A stretch of DNA of 64,000 nucleotides from Sympetrum striolatum (GCA_947579665.1 OX388350.1:29793393-29857392), one strand, 5' to 3'. Positions 1 through 10,505 are shown, counted from the first letter of the stretch. Translations and numbers: made by a program. Notes: generated by a model not told the origin, from the letters alone.

Positions 1-1317
1 GCTCAAATATTGACCAAACTGATTCTCATGGTATCACGAGAATTCTCAGCAACAGATAATTTAATTAAAATGAAATACCTAATGGAACAGCTTCGCTGAC
101 TTCATTGATCATAAAATGTAGGTCTTCACCTTGGCAAAGGAAGTTTAGCACAGTCGTAAAATGGAAGAAAATAAGATCTTTCCTTTTGTGAATGGTGCAT
201 CTGTAACACAATCTAACAATCTCAATGGTTCATTTTGTATTCATACTACTGAAAAGATATAAAAATACACACATCGGAACACTATATTACTGCATCTATT
301 TCAGCTTCCACATCAGCTGACGAATTGATACTTTCTGAGAGACTGCTGGTGGTCCTTTATTTTATTTTTTATCTCTAATGAGAAATATACAGGATGTCGA
401 ATCAGTTCGAAGTAATTTAATATAGGTTAAATAAATGTATCCTATGGTTTTGACATTGGGTAAAAACATAAACTTAACTAGATATCAACACCAAATTTTA
501 AAATGAGTATCTATAACTGGTGCAAGTGAAGCATGAATAAAATATTGCTCTTGTCACCAGTATGCACTTATCAATCACTCTCTTTCTAAATATATTTATC
601 AAAATAATTGTTCTAATTTAAGGAATCATCAGCTCTATTTCTCATATAATTACAATTGTAGAAGTAGTTTATGCCTTGCCTTTTCACAGTATATTCACTT
701 CCCTGATAGGATACCATTACCTTTAAGTTAGATTTAATTCATGCCTAACTTTTTAGGATATTCACTTCCCTTAGTTTTAATGCCTTACCTAGTAATGGGA
801 TGTGATGTTGTTAGGGTTATTTAATTTTGAAAGTGGCACCCTGAAAGAATTTGTAGATAAATAATAATGAATCACATTATTTTGCCATTGGGCAAAAACT
901 GAAATTAACTAGGTATTTACAACAAAATTTAAAATGAGGATCGATATTAGTACATAAAATTAATAAAATATTGTTCTTACTTTTAGGGTTTACTTCTTTA
1001 TCATTCCTCATGTAAATACATTTAGCAGGGTAATTGGTGTAACATATGGAATCAACTATTCCATATCTCATAGCCATAGTATTCAAGAAGGAATGCCTTA
1101 GCATAGACTATTAGCTCTATTTTCCAAAAAAATAACCTAGGTTTCATTATTTAACAGTGAATAAATAATAAATGGGACTCCGTTTAAGAAAAAAATTATA
1201 TAAGACCATTCTGTTCTTGGGCTCTATGCCAGAGCACATTACAATTTCTCAGATAAGGAATATATGTGAAAAGTAGGACGTCGTTCGAGTCAATTGCAAC
1301 CAATATTTTTGCTTGAA
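1..1317. repeat. Outer arm sequence with an old diverged tandem duplication (about 432 bp)
   Basis: About 453-610 resembles 885-1035 at an offset of about 432 bp: each copy has an ATTGGG-AAAAAC stretch, then TTAACTAG, then a TTTAAAATGAG block followed by AATAAAATATTG. Within it, 669-702 and 741-774 also share a shorter TATTCACTTCCCT unit. No gene is seen; the 75-codon minus-strand frame at 877-1104 lies in this repeat and has no recognisable motif. Confidence 0.5.
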
Positions 1318-1416
1318 TTTCACACGTAGACTTCTTATCTTCTATTGTGTTGCATAGAAAGTATCACCAGAAATACCCGGGTTCGATCCCAGGTGATAAA
1401 TATATCTACGTGTGAA
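1318..1416. repeat. Nested-dyad element with a tRNA T-arm-like core (left arm copy)
   Basis: A 13-bp inverted repeat (TTTCACACGTAGA and its complement) bounds about 100 bp. Inside it a second dyad (TATCACC/GGTGATA, 1362-1398) encloses CCCGGGTTCGATCCCAGG, which matches a tRNA T arm and B box (GGTTCGATCCC). No A box or anticodon arm is visible, so this is not a tRNA gene. It could be the rump of a tRNA-derived SINE or a palindromic MITE. The right-arm copy is at about 15740-15838. Confidence 0.5.
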
Positions 1417-1935
1417 ACTATGCGTGAATCCCGGCAAATGATGAAACGATGGAAGGAACTGAAGAAGAATTCAGACACTCCAACAGGTAACATCAAAAGG
1501 AAGTCAGGAAAATATCTGTTAAACTAAAACAGTAGTAAATAAATAGATTGAGAGTATTGCATAGAGAAAAATCAAAGAGAGGGAAGTTATACTTTTTATC
1601 CTATTAAAAATATTATAAGGAAAATCATAGAATTCATCTTAAGGAAATTGATGAATATCATATGCATCATTACCCAGGAGAAGGCAAGGAGATACCACAA
1701 TTCCATGACTGCCATTTAATAAAACATTTGCTCACATGCATAAACTTCAGTGAAACACTTTCACAACAGTCTTCGATCATACCAATTCCCAGTCTATATA
1801 TCAATTCTCATTTTTGTATAGCTCTCTCTCATTATGGTTTTGAATGTCATGTTTGATTACATTTATTCCATTATCTAAAAGCGCATAAATCTTGCTAATT
1901 ACCAAACTAGGTATATACATCATTCTTAAATAAAA

Positions 1936-2177
1936 ATGTGGCTGATGTTGTTTAAGGATGATAACTTTATACACTTTATGGATGTAAGATTATCATATAT
2001 AAAAACAAAAATAAAGGAATGAGCAAATAAATCTCAGAGTGTAAACTTTAATTTGGATGAGCTAAACTCAAGAATCAGACACATTTACATTCACTTTTGC
2101 AAGCAAAGTGAAACTGAAACAGAATTACAAGGTATTGTGTAGCAGCTGCAAATATCTGGAAAAGAATATAAGAACAG
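1936..2177 (+). pseudogene. Possible decayed coding exon(s), left arm
   Basis: On this strand the right-arm copy keeps a 68-codon frame with a helical, charged composition (IKTEIKECANKSQ, LDELNSRIRHIY). The left copy is broken by a TGA at the Cys codon (about 2018-2020). A different open frame, 2073-2176, reads SDTFTFTFASKVKLKQN and then VLCSSCKYLEKN, and ends at a strong donor, ACAG|GTGAGT (2177/2178). Both frames look protein-like but neither is recognised. The region is either an exon of a former gene or chance; I favour a weak exon candidate ending at 2177. Confidence 0.3.
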
Positions 2178-3220
2178 GTGAGTAACATACATTCCTTATT
2201 GTAGTATCCTCATAACAATTAACTAGCCTACATAGAATTTTTTCATAGAAAACACAGAAGGTGATAACATACTTTTGCAATGATTTAAAGGAAGATATGC
2301 ATATTTTCAACTAACATATAATTTTAATGAATTTAATTATTCACTATTCCACAACTATATTTTACATTTTATTATATTTAACAATATTACATTATCTACA
2401 ACATAATTCCATACAGTAGAATTTAATACAATTTAAAAATTATCTGAGAGATTAAAAGTAGACAAGTACCAATGATACATTGTCTTAAACTTACTGTAAC
2501 ATCAAAAAAGTTTTGATGCTGTTGAATGATTGCCAGATTTCCACATATAAAAGTTTAATAAATTGTATACCTGTAATTTTATTATATTATGGTTGGCTGC
2601 TTTTATTAATCAGAACAACATCACCATAGAAACATTGAAAATTGGTTTGAAAGTAGTGAATTTCCACGTTTCTATGATGATTTAGAAATGTTAATACATA
2701 GAAAATCAGTTTCTCTCACAATACATTTCAAGGAATTCCTGAATTTAAACACCATGAATTTTAGCATTTAACTATCAGAGATGTATGCTTTCAATTATTT
2801 TTTATTTATCAATACCTCAGATATGGCATTATTTTAATGTAATTTGTGAGGTTACAAAAGAACTGTAGAAGTAAAGATATCTGAAAATTAACCAATCTTA
2901 ATCCATCCTTACTGGGATGATATGGAAAAGGCAGATGAGAAGATTAGGTAAAACGTTTTTGGATTATATAAATTTATAAAAATATTTGAAAGCCCTTAGC
3001 TTTAGTTTTTAACAAATGCATTAATTATTTTTGTTACTACGACTAGTGTGATATGACTAAATGTTTAATTAAATGAAGAAAATCAGAGAATTACATTAAT
3101 TTATATTACCATTGTCATTTTATAACCATTCAAACATAAATATTTGAGGGTTAGGAGATTTGGACCTACATAACACTCTTGCTTTTTAATCCAAACAAAA
3201 CTTAAATGTTGCTTCCAAAA
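2178..3220. other. AT-rich arm sequence, one weak exon candidate
   Basis: Mostly featureless. At 2892-2947 an open stretch reads ILIHPYWDDMEKADEKI and ends at TTAG|GTAAAAC, which looks coding. However, a TAA lies just upstream with no AG acceptor between, and its phase does not fit the exon at 3402. It is therefore not part of the gene model below. Confidence 0.3.
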
Positions 3221-3224
3221 ACTG

Positions 3225-3376
3225 GGGTGCATCCTTGACGTTGATGCGTCCTCGACGCCGGGAAATATGGTAATGCCATTATTGCACCTGTGAGAAATCG
3301 CGCCTTGGATAACAACGGTTTTGGTTAACAACGATAATCCTGGAACGGATTAGCATCGTTAACCAAGGTACCACTG
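3225..3376 (-). mobile_element. pogo/Tigger-like transposon terminus, left arm
   Basis: The end GGTACCACTG followed by TA (3377-3378) is the complement of a CAGTGGTACC terminus next to a TA target, as is common for pogo/Tigger-type Tc1/mariner elements. Inside it lies an imperfect dyad of about 20 bp per side (TTGGTTAACGATGCTAATCC with its inverse across GTTCC). I could not find the opposite terminus, so the inner limit is approximate. No transposase is visible. Confidence 0.45.
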
Positions 3377-3401
3377 TATTGGGTTCATCCAATTTTATCA
3401 G

Positions 3402-4969
3402 CAAGATAGAAAATCGGCTAGAAAATACTATGACAAAAAACTTTCCGTAATTGTTGAATTAGTAAAAAAGTAAGTAACCTATCATTTAAGGGTACGAGTT
3501 ATCAGTCTGAATATTGTATTAATATCGGTATATTTATAAGTACCTACTTGCTACCAGATAAAAATGAAATACGTACTCTAAGAATGACGAGGTTACTTCC
3601 TCAATCGTACAGTGTCTAATATGTGGACGTGCTAATATAACGGCAGCGATAACTTGGCCACGATTACAAAAACTTATCGCGGTGAAGATCAGCTGACTCT
3701 ACCATCGAATGCATGGTTTAGAAGAGCCATACACTTTCAAAAATTTTCTTCTGATGAAGTCGTAGTAGTAGTATTGTTAAAAGTGCTTCGACAGCTTAGG
3801 TCATTTCGCACATTGGCTCCCACCGGGAATCGAACCCGGGACCGCTTTCACCAAAGGCAAACGCGCTGTCCACATGACTATCCGGGAGCCCTCTGATGAA
3901 GTCCTTATTACCAGTGTTTCTTTGTACGATCTATGAAACTTGTGTATATTCGTATATTGCTAGGAAATTCTTTGCTATACATTGTGCAAATTGTTATGAA
4001 TGTGATTATTTTTACGATCTAATCATCATATTTTGTGGCTTAAATGTTTGATATTAAATTTCATGTTAACTCAGTACAGTTTAATTTGAATACATGCATG
4101 CTTTTCATTTTGTGGATTTAATTCTTAAAACTTGGTAGGTCATTTAGAAGAGCTGAATTCTATTTAAATATTTTAGACATCGCTGCAAGATAAATGATGG
4201 TTCAAGAAATATTAATTTACTCCCTTCTACTGCCTCTCTTGAATCACTGAATCATCTCAACGTAGAATTAAAGTTGCCCTTAAATAGTGCCCAGGTATGC
4301 TAAGTTTTAAGATTTTTTTCGGAGTTATTCTGAGGAAATACTCCATGATAGAATGACATAAAACTATGTAACTTGCACATCATAAGTTAAAATGCATTTC
4401 ATAGGTTCCATTGCAGTTCAAGTTTACAAGGGAGACTAAACTCATAAACCAAATATAACAACCTAACAAGCTCATAGTGCTGTGGCAACTTTCTTAAAGC
4501 TTTATAAAATCAAATGTATCTATTACAGTAAATTCTACTTACATAAGGAATTTTATTTGTGTGCGTGGTGCAAATAACCCTAGCTGTTGACACACCCTCA
4601 AACCATAATACTACTACTACTACTAGTTCAACACCAGTAGTAGGTTAAAAGTTCCCTATTTTTAATCTACCGCTAGTGTTGCAGATTTTCTGGAACCTAT
4701 GATGAGAATTATAACTTCTTTTGTAGATGTTACATTGCATTATGTTACTTTGGCAGAATGTCAGCAAGGGAAATTCTCGAAGTTTGAATTTGTACGGTAA
4801 TAAAACAAAAAGACCTCCTTTGAAACATTATTGCAAAGTGTACATTAATTACAGTGACTATTAAAGATAACGTCAGACGCTGGTTTTTCAAAATTCATTT
4901 AAAGTGTCCCAACCTGAACCCTTTGATGTTTATGTCATGAGTTGGCTAGACATGCAGTACCTGACTTGA
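3402..4969 (+). CDS. Candidate 3' part of a multi-exon gene, left arm copy (four exons)
   Basis: I infer exons 3402-3469, 4177-4294, 4757-4796 and 4905-4969, summing to 291 nt (96 codons plus TGA at 4967-4969). Each starts after an AG acceptor (TTTTATCAG, AATATTTTAG, ACTTTGGCAG, CATTTAAAG) and the first three end at GT donors (AAAA|GTAAGT, CCAG|GTATGC, TACG|GTAATA). Phases agree at all three joins (2/1, 0/0, 1/2) and the joined frame has no internal stop. The product begins QDRKSARKYYDKKLSV, has a Leu/Ser-rich middle (NINLLPSTASLESLNHL) and ends VMSWLDMQYLT. The first exon has no start codon, so upstream exons are missing or unrecognised. I do not recognise the family. The pogo-like terminus lies 25 bp upstream of the first acceptor. 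Support is internal consistency only; no transcript evidence is available. Confidence 0.45.
3762..3891 (-). mobile_element. tRNA-derived SINE with 12-bp target duplication, left arm
   Basis: Reverse-complement copy of the SINE at 13247-13376, flanked by the complementary 12-bp duplication TCTGATGAAGTC at 3750-3761 and 3892-3903. The tRNA-like head lies at the higher coordinates; the short CTA-rich tail lies at 3762-3775 (read as TAG/GTA on this strand). Confidence 0.8.
4609..4624. repeat. (ACT)n microsatellite
   Basis: Five ACT units in the left arm; the complementary tract in the right arm (about 12514-12529) has the same number of units, consistent with recent homogenisation of the inner arms. 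Confidence 0.7.
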
Positions 4970-5199
4970 AGAGTTTGAAATTTCTATCTTCTGCTGTAGC
5001 ATTCTCCAGGAACATTTTCAGTTCCTAAACTTGTATTCTCAGAATAAGAGTTTTATTGATTTCCCTTTCCAAATATGATGATATTGATAAGCAACGTCTA
5101 TTTGGGTTACTATGAGTTTAAATTAAGAAAACCACTGCGAATGAAGATGGATTTGTTTCACCTCTGGCGGTACTCCTTACACACATGTAGGCCAATTAC

Positions 5200-5390
5200 G
5201 TAACTCATAACGCCTCGATTTTGACGTTATATAGCGACAAATCGCTATATAGCGCCCCTCGCGATTACGCATCGGCTGGTAGCGCCTCTCCGGCGATATT
5301 TAACGTCCAACCGTGCTATGTCTGCGCCTGAAGCGATCACGTAACTGGAAAGGACGCTATATAACGCCAAAAACGAGGCGCTATGGTAAC
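5200..5390. mobile_element. MITE with long terminal inverted repeats, left arm
   Basis: About 36 bp at each end are imperfect inverse copies: one reads CATAACGCCTCGATTTTGACG then TTATATAGCG, the other ends CGCTATATAACGCC, AAAAACGAGGCGCTATGG. A second dyad, CGCTATA around CAAAT, lies just inside. The 191-bp element is far richer in CpG than its surroundings and has no coding capacity. I could not define the target duplication, so the superfamily is not assigned. Confidence 0.7.
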
Positions 5391-6174
5391 GCCATGTTAA
5401 AAGTCGGTCTTATCATAGCGCCTAGAAGAAGAGTATGCTTATATGCGGCAGTGGCTAAGTATTTCATCTTCTAAAAACAACCGTCGGATGCAAACATTTA
5501 TCTCGAAGACTTTAATCGATGGAAATTGAATGGTAAAGTTCATTTTTCATTGATTTTTAAAATCATTATTGACATCACCTCAAACTCCTTTGGACGTTAA
5601 CATTTTGCACTTCATCGCATTATTCCTTCACCTTAATAATGGCCGAAGTGGGAAATTACGTGCATTAACTCATTTGGGTTATTGCCATATGTTTTTCTCG
5701 CTTTTGTGTAACAAGTTTTCCTTACAAATATGCTACATCGCTGACAAGCAAAAATATTGTAATCGCGTAGATATTATTTTAACGAAACCTGCATGCAAAT
5801 TTCGGAATCTCTAATAAATGAACGAATGTCATGCAATCAACCAATATATTCAAAATGCCAATCCCTCATCCCTGTCAGCTTCTAGATGGTGAGTTGTGCT
5901 CATTGAAAACGGTTTTGTGTGCCCGGCGGTGAGTACATAACCTTCAAAATAGGCCGCTAAAGTTATGAATGATAATAATCAAGCAACGTTAAATACTGAA
6001 AACACTGAATATAATTACATACTCAACCATAATCTCATCAAACCATTCCATGGATATCTCTATCTGTATCCCTTTCGTTGATGCAAGGGGTTTCTTGAGC
6101 TTCGCACTTTGCTTTCCCACCCAATGTATTTATTTATTTATTTAACAAGCAAGGTGCCCATTTTAGAATATGCA
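5391..6174. other. Arm sequence without a supported gene
   Basis: An 81-codon ATG frame (5569-5814, mirrored at 11324-11569) is identical in both arms, but so is the surrounding DNA. No homologue or motif is recognised, so I do not call it a gene. Confidence 0.5.
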
Positions 6175-6406
6175 ATCCCATACAAAAAAATCTGTGCTGC
6201 GACTTTACTAAAGCTGCACTGTAACTGTGCTAAGGGACTGTACTGTGACTGTACTTAAATTGAAACACCACAGTGTAGTTATAGAACAGTCACAGCTGCC
6301 ATAGTTTAGCACAGAAAATTGCAATTTGACAGTGCTAAACATAGAGTTTAGTCCAGTTACAATGCACATTTAGTAAAGCCACAGTACAGATTTGTTTTTA
6401 TGGGAT
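6175..6406. mobile_element. MITE with about 60-bp terminal inverted repeats, left arm
   Basis: The 232-bp element starts ATCCCATACAAAAAAATCTG and its other end is the inverse of ATCCCATAAAAACAAATCTG. The inverted similarity continues about 60 bp per side (CTTTACTAAA, GTAACTG) and the interior repeats CAGT/ACTG-rich words. It is non-coding and can fold into one long stem. The target duplication is unclear. Confidence 0.75.
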
Positions 6407-6566
6407 GTTATAAAAATAAGATCCAAAAAAACAATATTAAAACTAATATCACAAGATAGCTATAGAAATCACAGTGATTCAATATAAAAACAAACTTAAT
6501 ATCATAGAATATTTACATTTCTTTTCAAATAATAAATGAATTGCTGTAATGACAAGAAAAAGATAT

Positions 6567-7300
6567 CTATAGAATATGGGAGGTTATTATAGCTCTTCTC
6601 ATCATTCTTGCAATAAGACAACTAAAAAGGTAATTATGTTGGTAAAAGTTAACATTAAATAAATTTGTTTTTCTGGTTTTACAAGATGGAAAATTGAAAT
6701 TAACAGTTTGCAAAATATAAGGACAATCAATTACAGAATGGATTAATCTATAATGAAACAATAATTCTTGAAGGTTTCTACGTTGATGAAGGGTTGGAAG
6801 CCCTAATTCTTACATTATCTTGGAATATTATCAGTTGGGTAGTTTAGTTTAATTTCAATCAAACGGATGAACCTTCTTTGAATAATTTCTAATTTAGCTT
6901 GATAAGTTGCCTGATTGAGGGACCATAAACATTCTAAGGTGGGACGAACAAGGGAACAATACAGACACTTTAGAGCATGAAAGTTTTGGAAGTCATTGGT
7001 GCTTCTATGTAGAAAACATTAACATAACATTTTAAAATCCCTACGTATAACGAAATCAATATGCGAGGAGAAATTCAGTTTATAATCAAAATGTACACCA
7101 AGGTCTTTTATCACAGACGCTTTCAATTTTTTTAGAATCGATATAGTAATCAACATGTATGGGCGCGTGAATCCCCAAAGAGACAGTGACAATGCAGTAA
7201 TCCCCATTTTTCTCTCTCTGCTATGATTTATGAGATTAAAGACATAAAATGATGCTGTAAGGTAGGTTTGAACGTTTATTTCTAGTATATTTACAATCAT
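6567..7300 (-). pseudogene. Non-LTR retrotransposon (LINE) ORF2 3' remnant
   Basis: The minus strand encodes the end of a LINE reverse transcriptase. At 7019-7160 the frame reads VIKDLGVHFDYKLNFSSHI, the conserved region after the palm domain. The same frame continues past stops as HALKCLYCSLVRPTLE and AKLEIIQRRFIRLI (about 6850-6990). A frameshifted segment then gives LHQRRNLQELLFHYRLIHS and ends SCLIARMMRRAIITSHIL (stop at 6567). Several stops and shifts make it dead. The layout resembles Jockey/I/CR1-type elements; I cannot choose between them. The 3' end (6567-6635) belongs to the duplicated arm and reappears at 10503-10571; the rest is in the spacer. Confidence 0.85.
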
Positions 7301-7548
7301 GAATAATTAACTCACCTCATTCAATAATTGGATGAGTCATTTTTCGAACTTAATAATATCATCGTGCATCACTGTTTTATCATTGTCATACTGTATTTCA
7401 TCATTTTTAACACCAACACTCTTTTAACATTTTCTTATAATTCTATCACCGAAAATGCTCGTCGTCTGCGAAGACTCGATCACGTGACCGTTTCTCCTCT
7501 TTCGCATTGGATGGATGGATTCGTACAAGGGACGACCGGGTCGGACAG

Positions 7549-7660
7549 GGGTCGGACCATAGAGCTTACTGGAGAGGGCGCTTCCTATGCTCCGCTATGG
7601 TGGGGAGTGAAGCCAAGGGGGCGTGGCACAATTGCGCATTTAGCCATATTGTGAACCCCA
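7549..7660. repeat. Dispersed repeat copy 1 (GGGTCGGACCATAGAGC family)
   Basis: Shares GGGTCGGACCATAGAGCTTA, CTGGAGAGGGC, a GTGAAGCCA block and a GCGCATTTAG-CATATTGTG block with 9198-9295. It is GC-richer than the surroundings and preceded by a CACGTGA motif (7480-7486). No coding support. It may be a fragment of a dispersed element or a duplicated exon or promoter piece. Confidence 0.65.
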
Positions 7661-8096
7661 GGTATAACACAGATTCTTACGGGGCAACGATGAATTTTTG
7701 ATCTTTACTCATAAAATAATGCCTTTGTGGACTTTTCGCGAATGGTGCGATGAAATTAACTAGTAATAAATACCCAAATTAATTAATTTCTAATGGATTA
7801 TAGCCGTTGTGTCCCGCAGGAACAGGATTATCAACGGACAATTAGGCGTTTTGTCAAACATAATGACTCAATATTAATAGCAAAATAACAGCTGTCAATT
7901 CGAAAATTACATTAATTTCAAATTTCTGAACCGTATTCCTGAAATTAAAGATGGATTGGAGAGATGTGTATGCAACCATCGTTTCTTCTGCGAACGTGAT
8001 TTGTCACCGTTAAACTCGCCGAGAACTGCTACTGTACGATATAAGTATTAACTAAATCCCAAGATAAAATAATTTTATTGATAGTACAACACCGAA

Positions 8097-8365
8097 TCAC
8101 CCTATGACTATAATTTCTACTTATATTACTCCATTTTCACTATCAAACCTTGGAAAAGAGCCGTGCTACCTCTCATAATGCACGTTTGTTCTAAAGTGAA
8201 CTCGACAAAATGCGTACCTGTGACATATTACTGAATTACCTTAAAACTATATTTCCCATTTATATTATTACATATTCACTATCAAAGCCTAAGAGCCGTG
8301 CTACCTCACGTAATGCACGTTTGTACAAGAGTGAACTCGAAAAAATGCGTGCCTCTAAATTTAAC
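8097..8365. repeat. 135-bp diverged tandem duplication
   Basis: Two copies carry TTCACTATCAAA, CCGTGCTACCTC, TAATGCACGTTTGT and GTGAACTCGA in the same order, with CCGTGCTACC at 8161 and 8296. They are clearly diverged, so this is old. No gene is seen in it. Confidence 0.7.
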
Positions 8366-9197
8366 CTCACATAAAGGGATAAACATTTTGTAGGTGAATG
8401 ACAAAAATTTTCAAGCAAAAACATTTATTACAATTGCAAAAACATACCATACAATTCCATTTTAAGATTGTTCAAGTACAAGATTCTCTTTTTTTAGCTG
8501 GTCAACATCAAATGTAAACATATACAATGCATCAGTTAGGTCAAAAATGCAAAACCAATCTGCAAAGAGTATAAAGCAATTCACAGCTGTTCCAGTCAGT
8601 AACTGCCACTCCTTATGCTTGATCACAGGAAAGTAAATGGCAAATGATTACGGGTAATGTCTTAATAAAAGGCACAGCAAACTTGCAAGGACATCCTGAA
8701 TAAGGGAAAAAGAAAGGTTGCGTGACAAATAATATGTACTTGTAAAGAAAAAAACTACATATTCCCTAATAGATAAGCATAAGTTTTGGAAATATAAAAT
8801 GCCAAAAAATGTTGCCATAGGTTAGGGAAAGATATCAAGATATGACAAGTTATTACCAAAACCACTTTCTTTCCCTTCAAGTTAATATTCTAGGAACATT
8901 AATGAAATAAGTCACAAATAATTCCAGTCAATACACCTTCCATAATATAACATAGGCACACAGACACATTCGTTGAAATACACATCTTTTGAAATACACT
9001 ATCACACACAACACAACAGCTTACTCATAACCTAGCACTCAAAACCAAAGCTTACACCTGCAAGAAATACAATGTGCACCTAACATCATTTCAGCATTTC
9101 CACCCCTGTTTGTCTAAGCATTGTATACTTTCTTTACTTCTTTGATTTAATACATACCTAATAAACCATCGTAAAGAAACACTTGGTAACTTCCAAT

Positions 9198-9295
9198 GGG
9201 TCGGACCATAGAGCTTACTGGAGAGGGCATAAGCTCTGAGGGGTGAAGCCAGGCGTAACGGTATCCTTGCGCATTTAGACATATTGTGCAGACCA
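9198..9295. repeat. Dispersed repeat copy 2 (GGGTCGGACCATAGAGC family)
   Basis: Diverged and shorter partner of 7549-7660, in the same orientation. It directly adjoins the 76-bp segment (9120-9195) that was copied to the inverted-duplication junction. Confidence 0.65.
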
Positions 9296-10386
9296 GCCTC
9301 GTGGATTTGCCATAAGCCTACGTGTCAAGAAAATATCAAGTTCTTCTGAAACCAGTGGTAACAGAGGTCATATAAAGGTACGTAAATACATAATAGTGTG
9401 TGTATTTTTCTGAAAATTTTTTTCTTCTTCCGAAAACTTGCCATAAGGTAGATAAATGCTATGTTACCTTTGCATTCGTAGATGGTTTGCTGCTCGGCTT
9501 ACGGGTGCAGTAATCGCACAGATAGAAGAATAACTGGTCTTACCTTCCACCGGTAAGTTAAAAAAATGCATAAAATTGTCATACCAATGCAGTATTGCAT
9601 GACATGGACGCTACACCTGATAAATATTGAATTTGTTGCCTACCACGTTGCATGTGTTTCGGGTGCATTATAAAGTGAGTAGTTGATAATAATTTACCAG
9701 TCAACCGCAGTAATTATGTTATTTTCTCAAATTTACTAGCATGTTCAGCTAATTTGTTATGAGAGTTTAATATTACCGGTAGGAAATAATGCGACGGAAA
9801 TGTTTGCCCTACCACACACCTTTATGATGGCTTGCAGGGTATTATGCAGATGTTATGCTGAACCAAGAATGGTGTTACACAATTTCACAGCTATAATCTT
9901 ATAGAAGTTATGATGAGTAAGATGTGTGGAGTAGTATTTATTTCAACAAGAGGAAAGAACTTAGGAAAATGTGGCCTTCAGGTGCCTCTATGCTTTGCTA
10001 TCATCGGTAATCAATGCTTAAAACGGAGAGAAAGAAAGTTTGACGAGGGATTAGTTATTGTAAGTCTGTGAATCACGTTCTTGGCACAGAAATATTTGCA
10101 GGGAAGTGTGTTCATTTTGTAATACATAATATAAACTTTAGCTGGGTAATTAACCGTTAAAGAACCTAGTATTTTGTTATGAATTAGGCGAGAATAGCGT
10201 AAGTGCGTGAATGCTCATTACTTCTCGCTATGCGTTTACTAATATCCCGTGTAGTAAGTTATCAGTGAAGTGAATTAGTCATTTTAAATTCCAAACGATC
10301 TTCTTCCATAAGATGCTGAAATTAGATTTTCGAAGTATTAGGTATGTGTAATTAATATGTTCAATCCTCACTTGGTGGAACTCAGT

Positions 10387-10505
10387 ATAAACCATCGTAA
10401 AGAAACACTTGGTAACTTCCAAAAAAATGTGGAAGTTACCAAGTGTTTCTTTACGATGGTTTATTAGGTATGTATTAAATCAAAGAAGTAAAGAAAGTAT
10501 ACAAT
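10387..10505. other. Hairpin junction at the inner end of the right arm
   Basis: 10387-10420 and 10431-10464 form a 34-bp perfect inverted repeat around the 10-base loop AAAAAAATGT. The upstream half (10387-10422) is a direct copy of 9161-9196. The downstream half belongs to 10430-10505, an inverted copy of 9120-9195. The arm starts at 10503, sharing AAT microhomology with the end of that inverted copy. Confidence 0.9.

Larger units (their letters stand above)
1..6635 (+). repeat. Left arm of a large inverted duplication (at least 6.6 kb)
   Basis: The whole segment reappears as its reverse complement at 10503-17234. Paired positions sum to 17138 from about 3100 to 6635, to 17156 from about 1000 to 2700, and to 17235 at base 1, so there is no net length change in the inner half and two net indels in the outer half. 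Identical landmarks in both arms include the tRNA-SINE, two MITEs and the exons described below. The arm begins before the window, so its full length is unknown. Its inner end (6635) falls inside a LINE remnant, so the duplication breakpoint cut that element. Confidence 0.97.
6636..10502. other. Spacer of the inverted duplication
   Basis: Single-copy sequence between the arms. It holds the upstream part of a LINE remnant (to 7300), a diverged pair of a GC-richer dispersed repeat (7549-7660 and 9198-9295), a 135-bp tandem duplication (about 8097-8365) and the hairpin junction at 10387-10505. I see no convincing coding exon in 7661-8096, 8366-9119 or 9296-10386. Confidence 0.85.

Noticed and set aside
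5569..5814. 81-codon frame identical in both arms, as a conserved gene
   Set aside because: The surrounding non-coding DNA is equally identical, so conservation says nothing; no motif, splice context or family was found.
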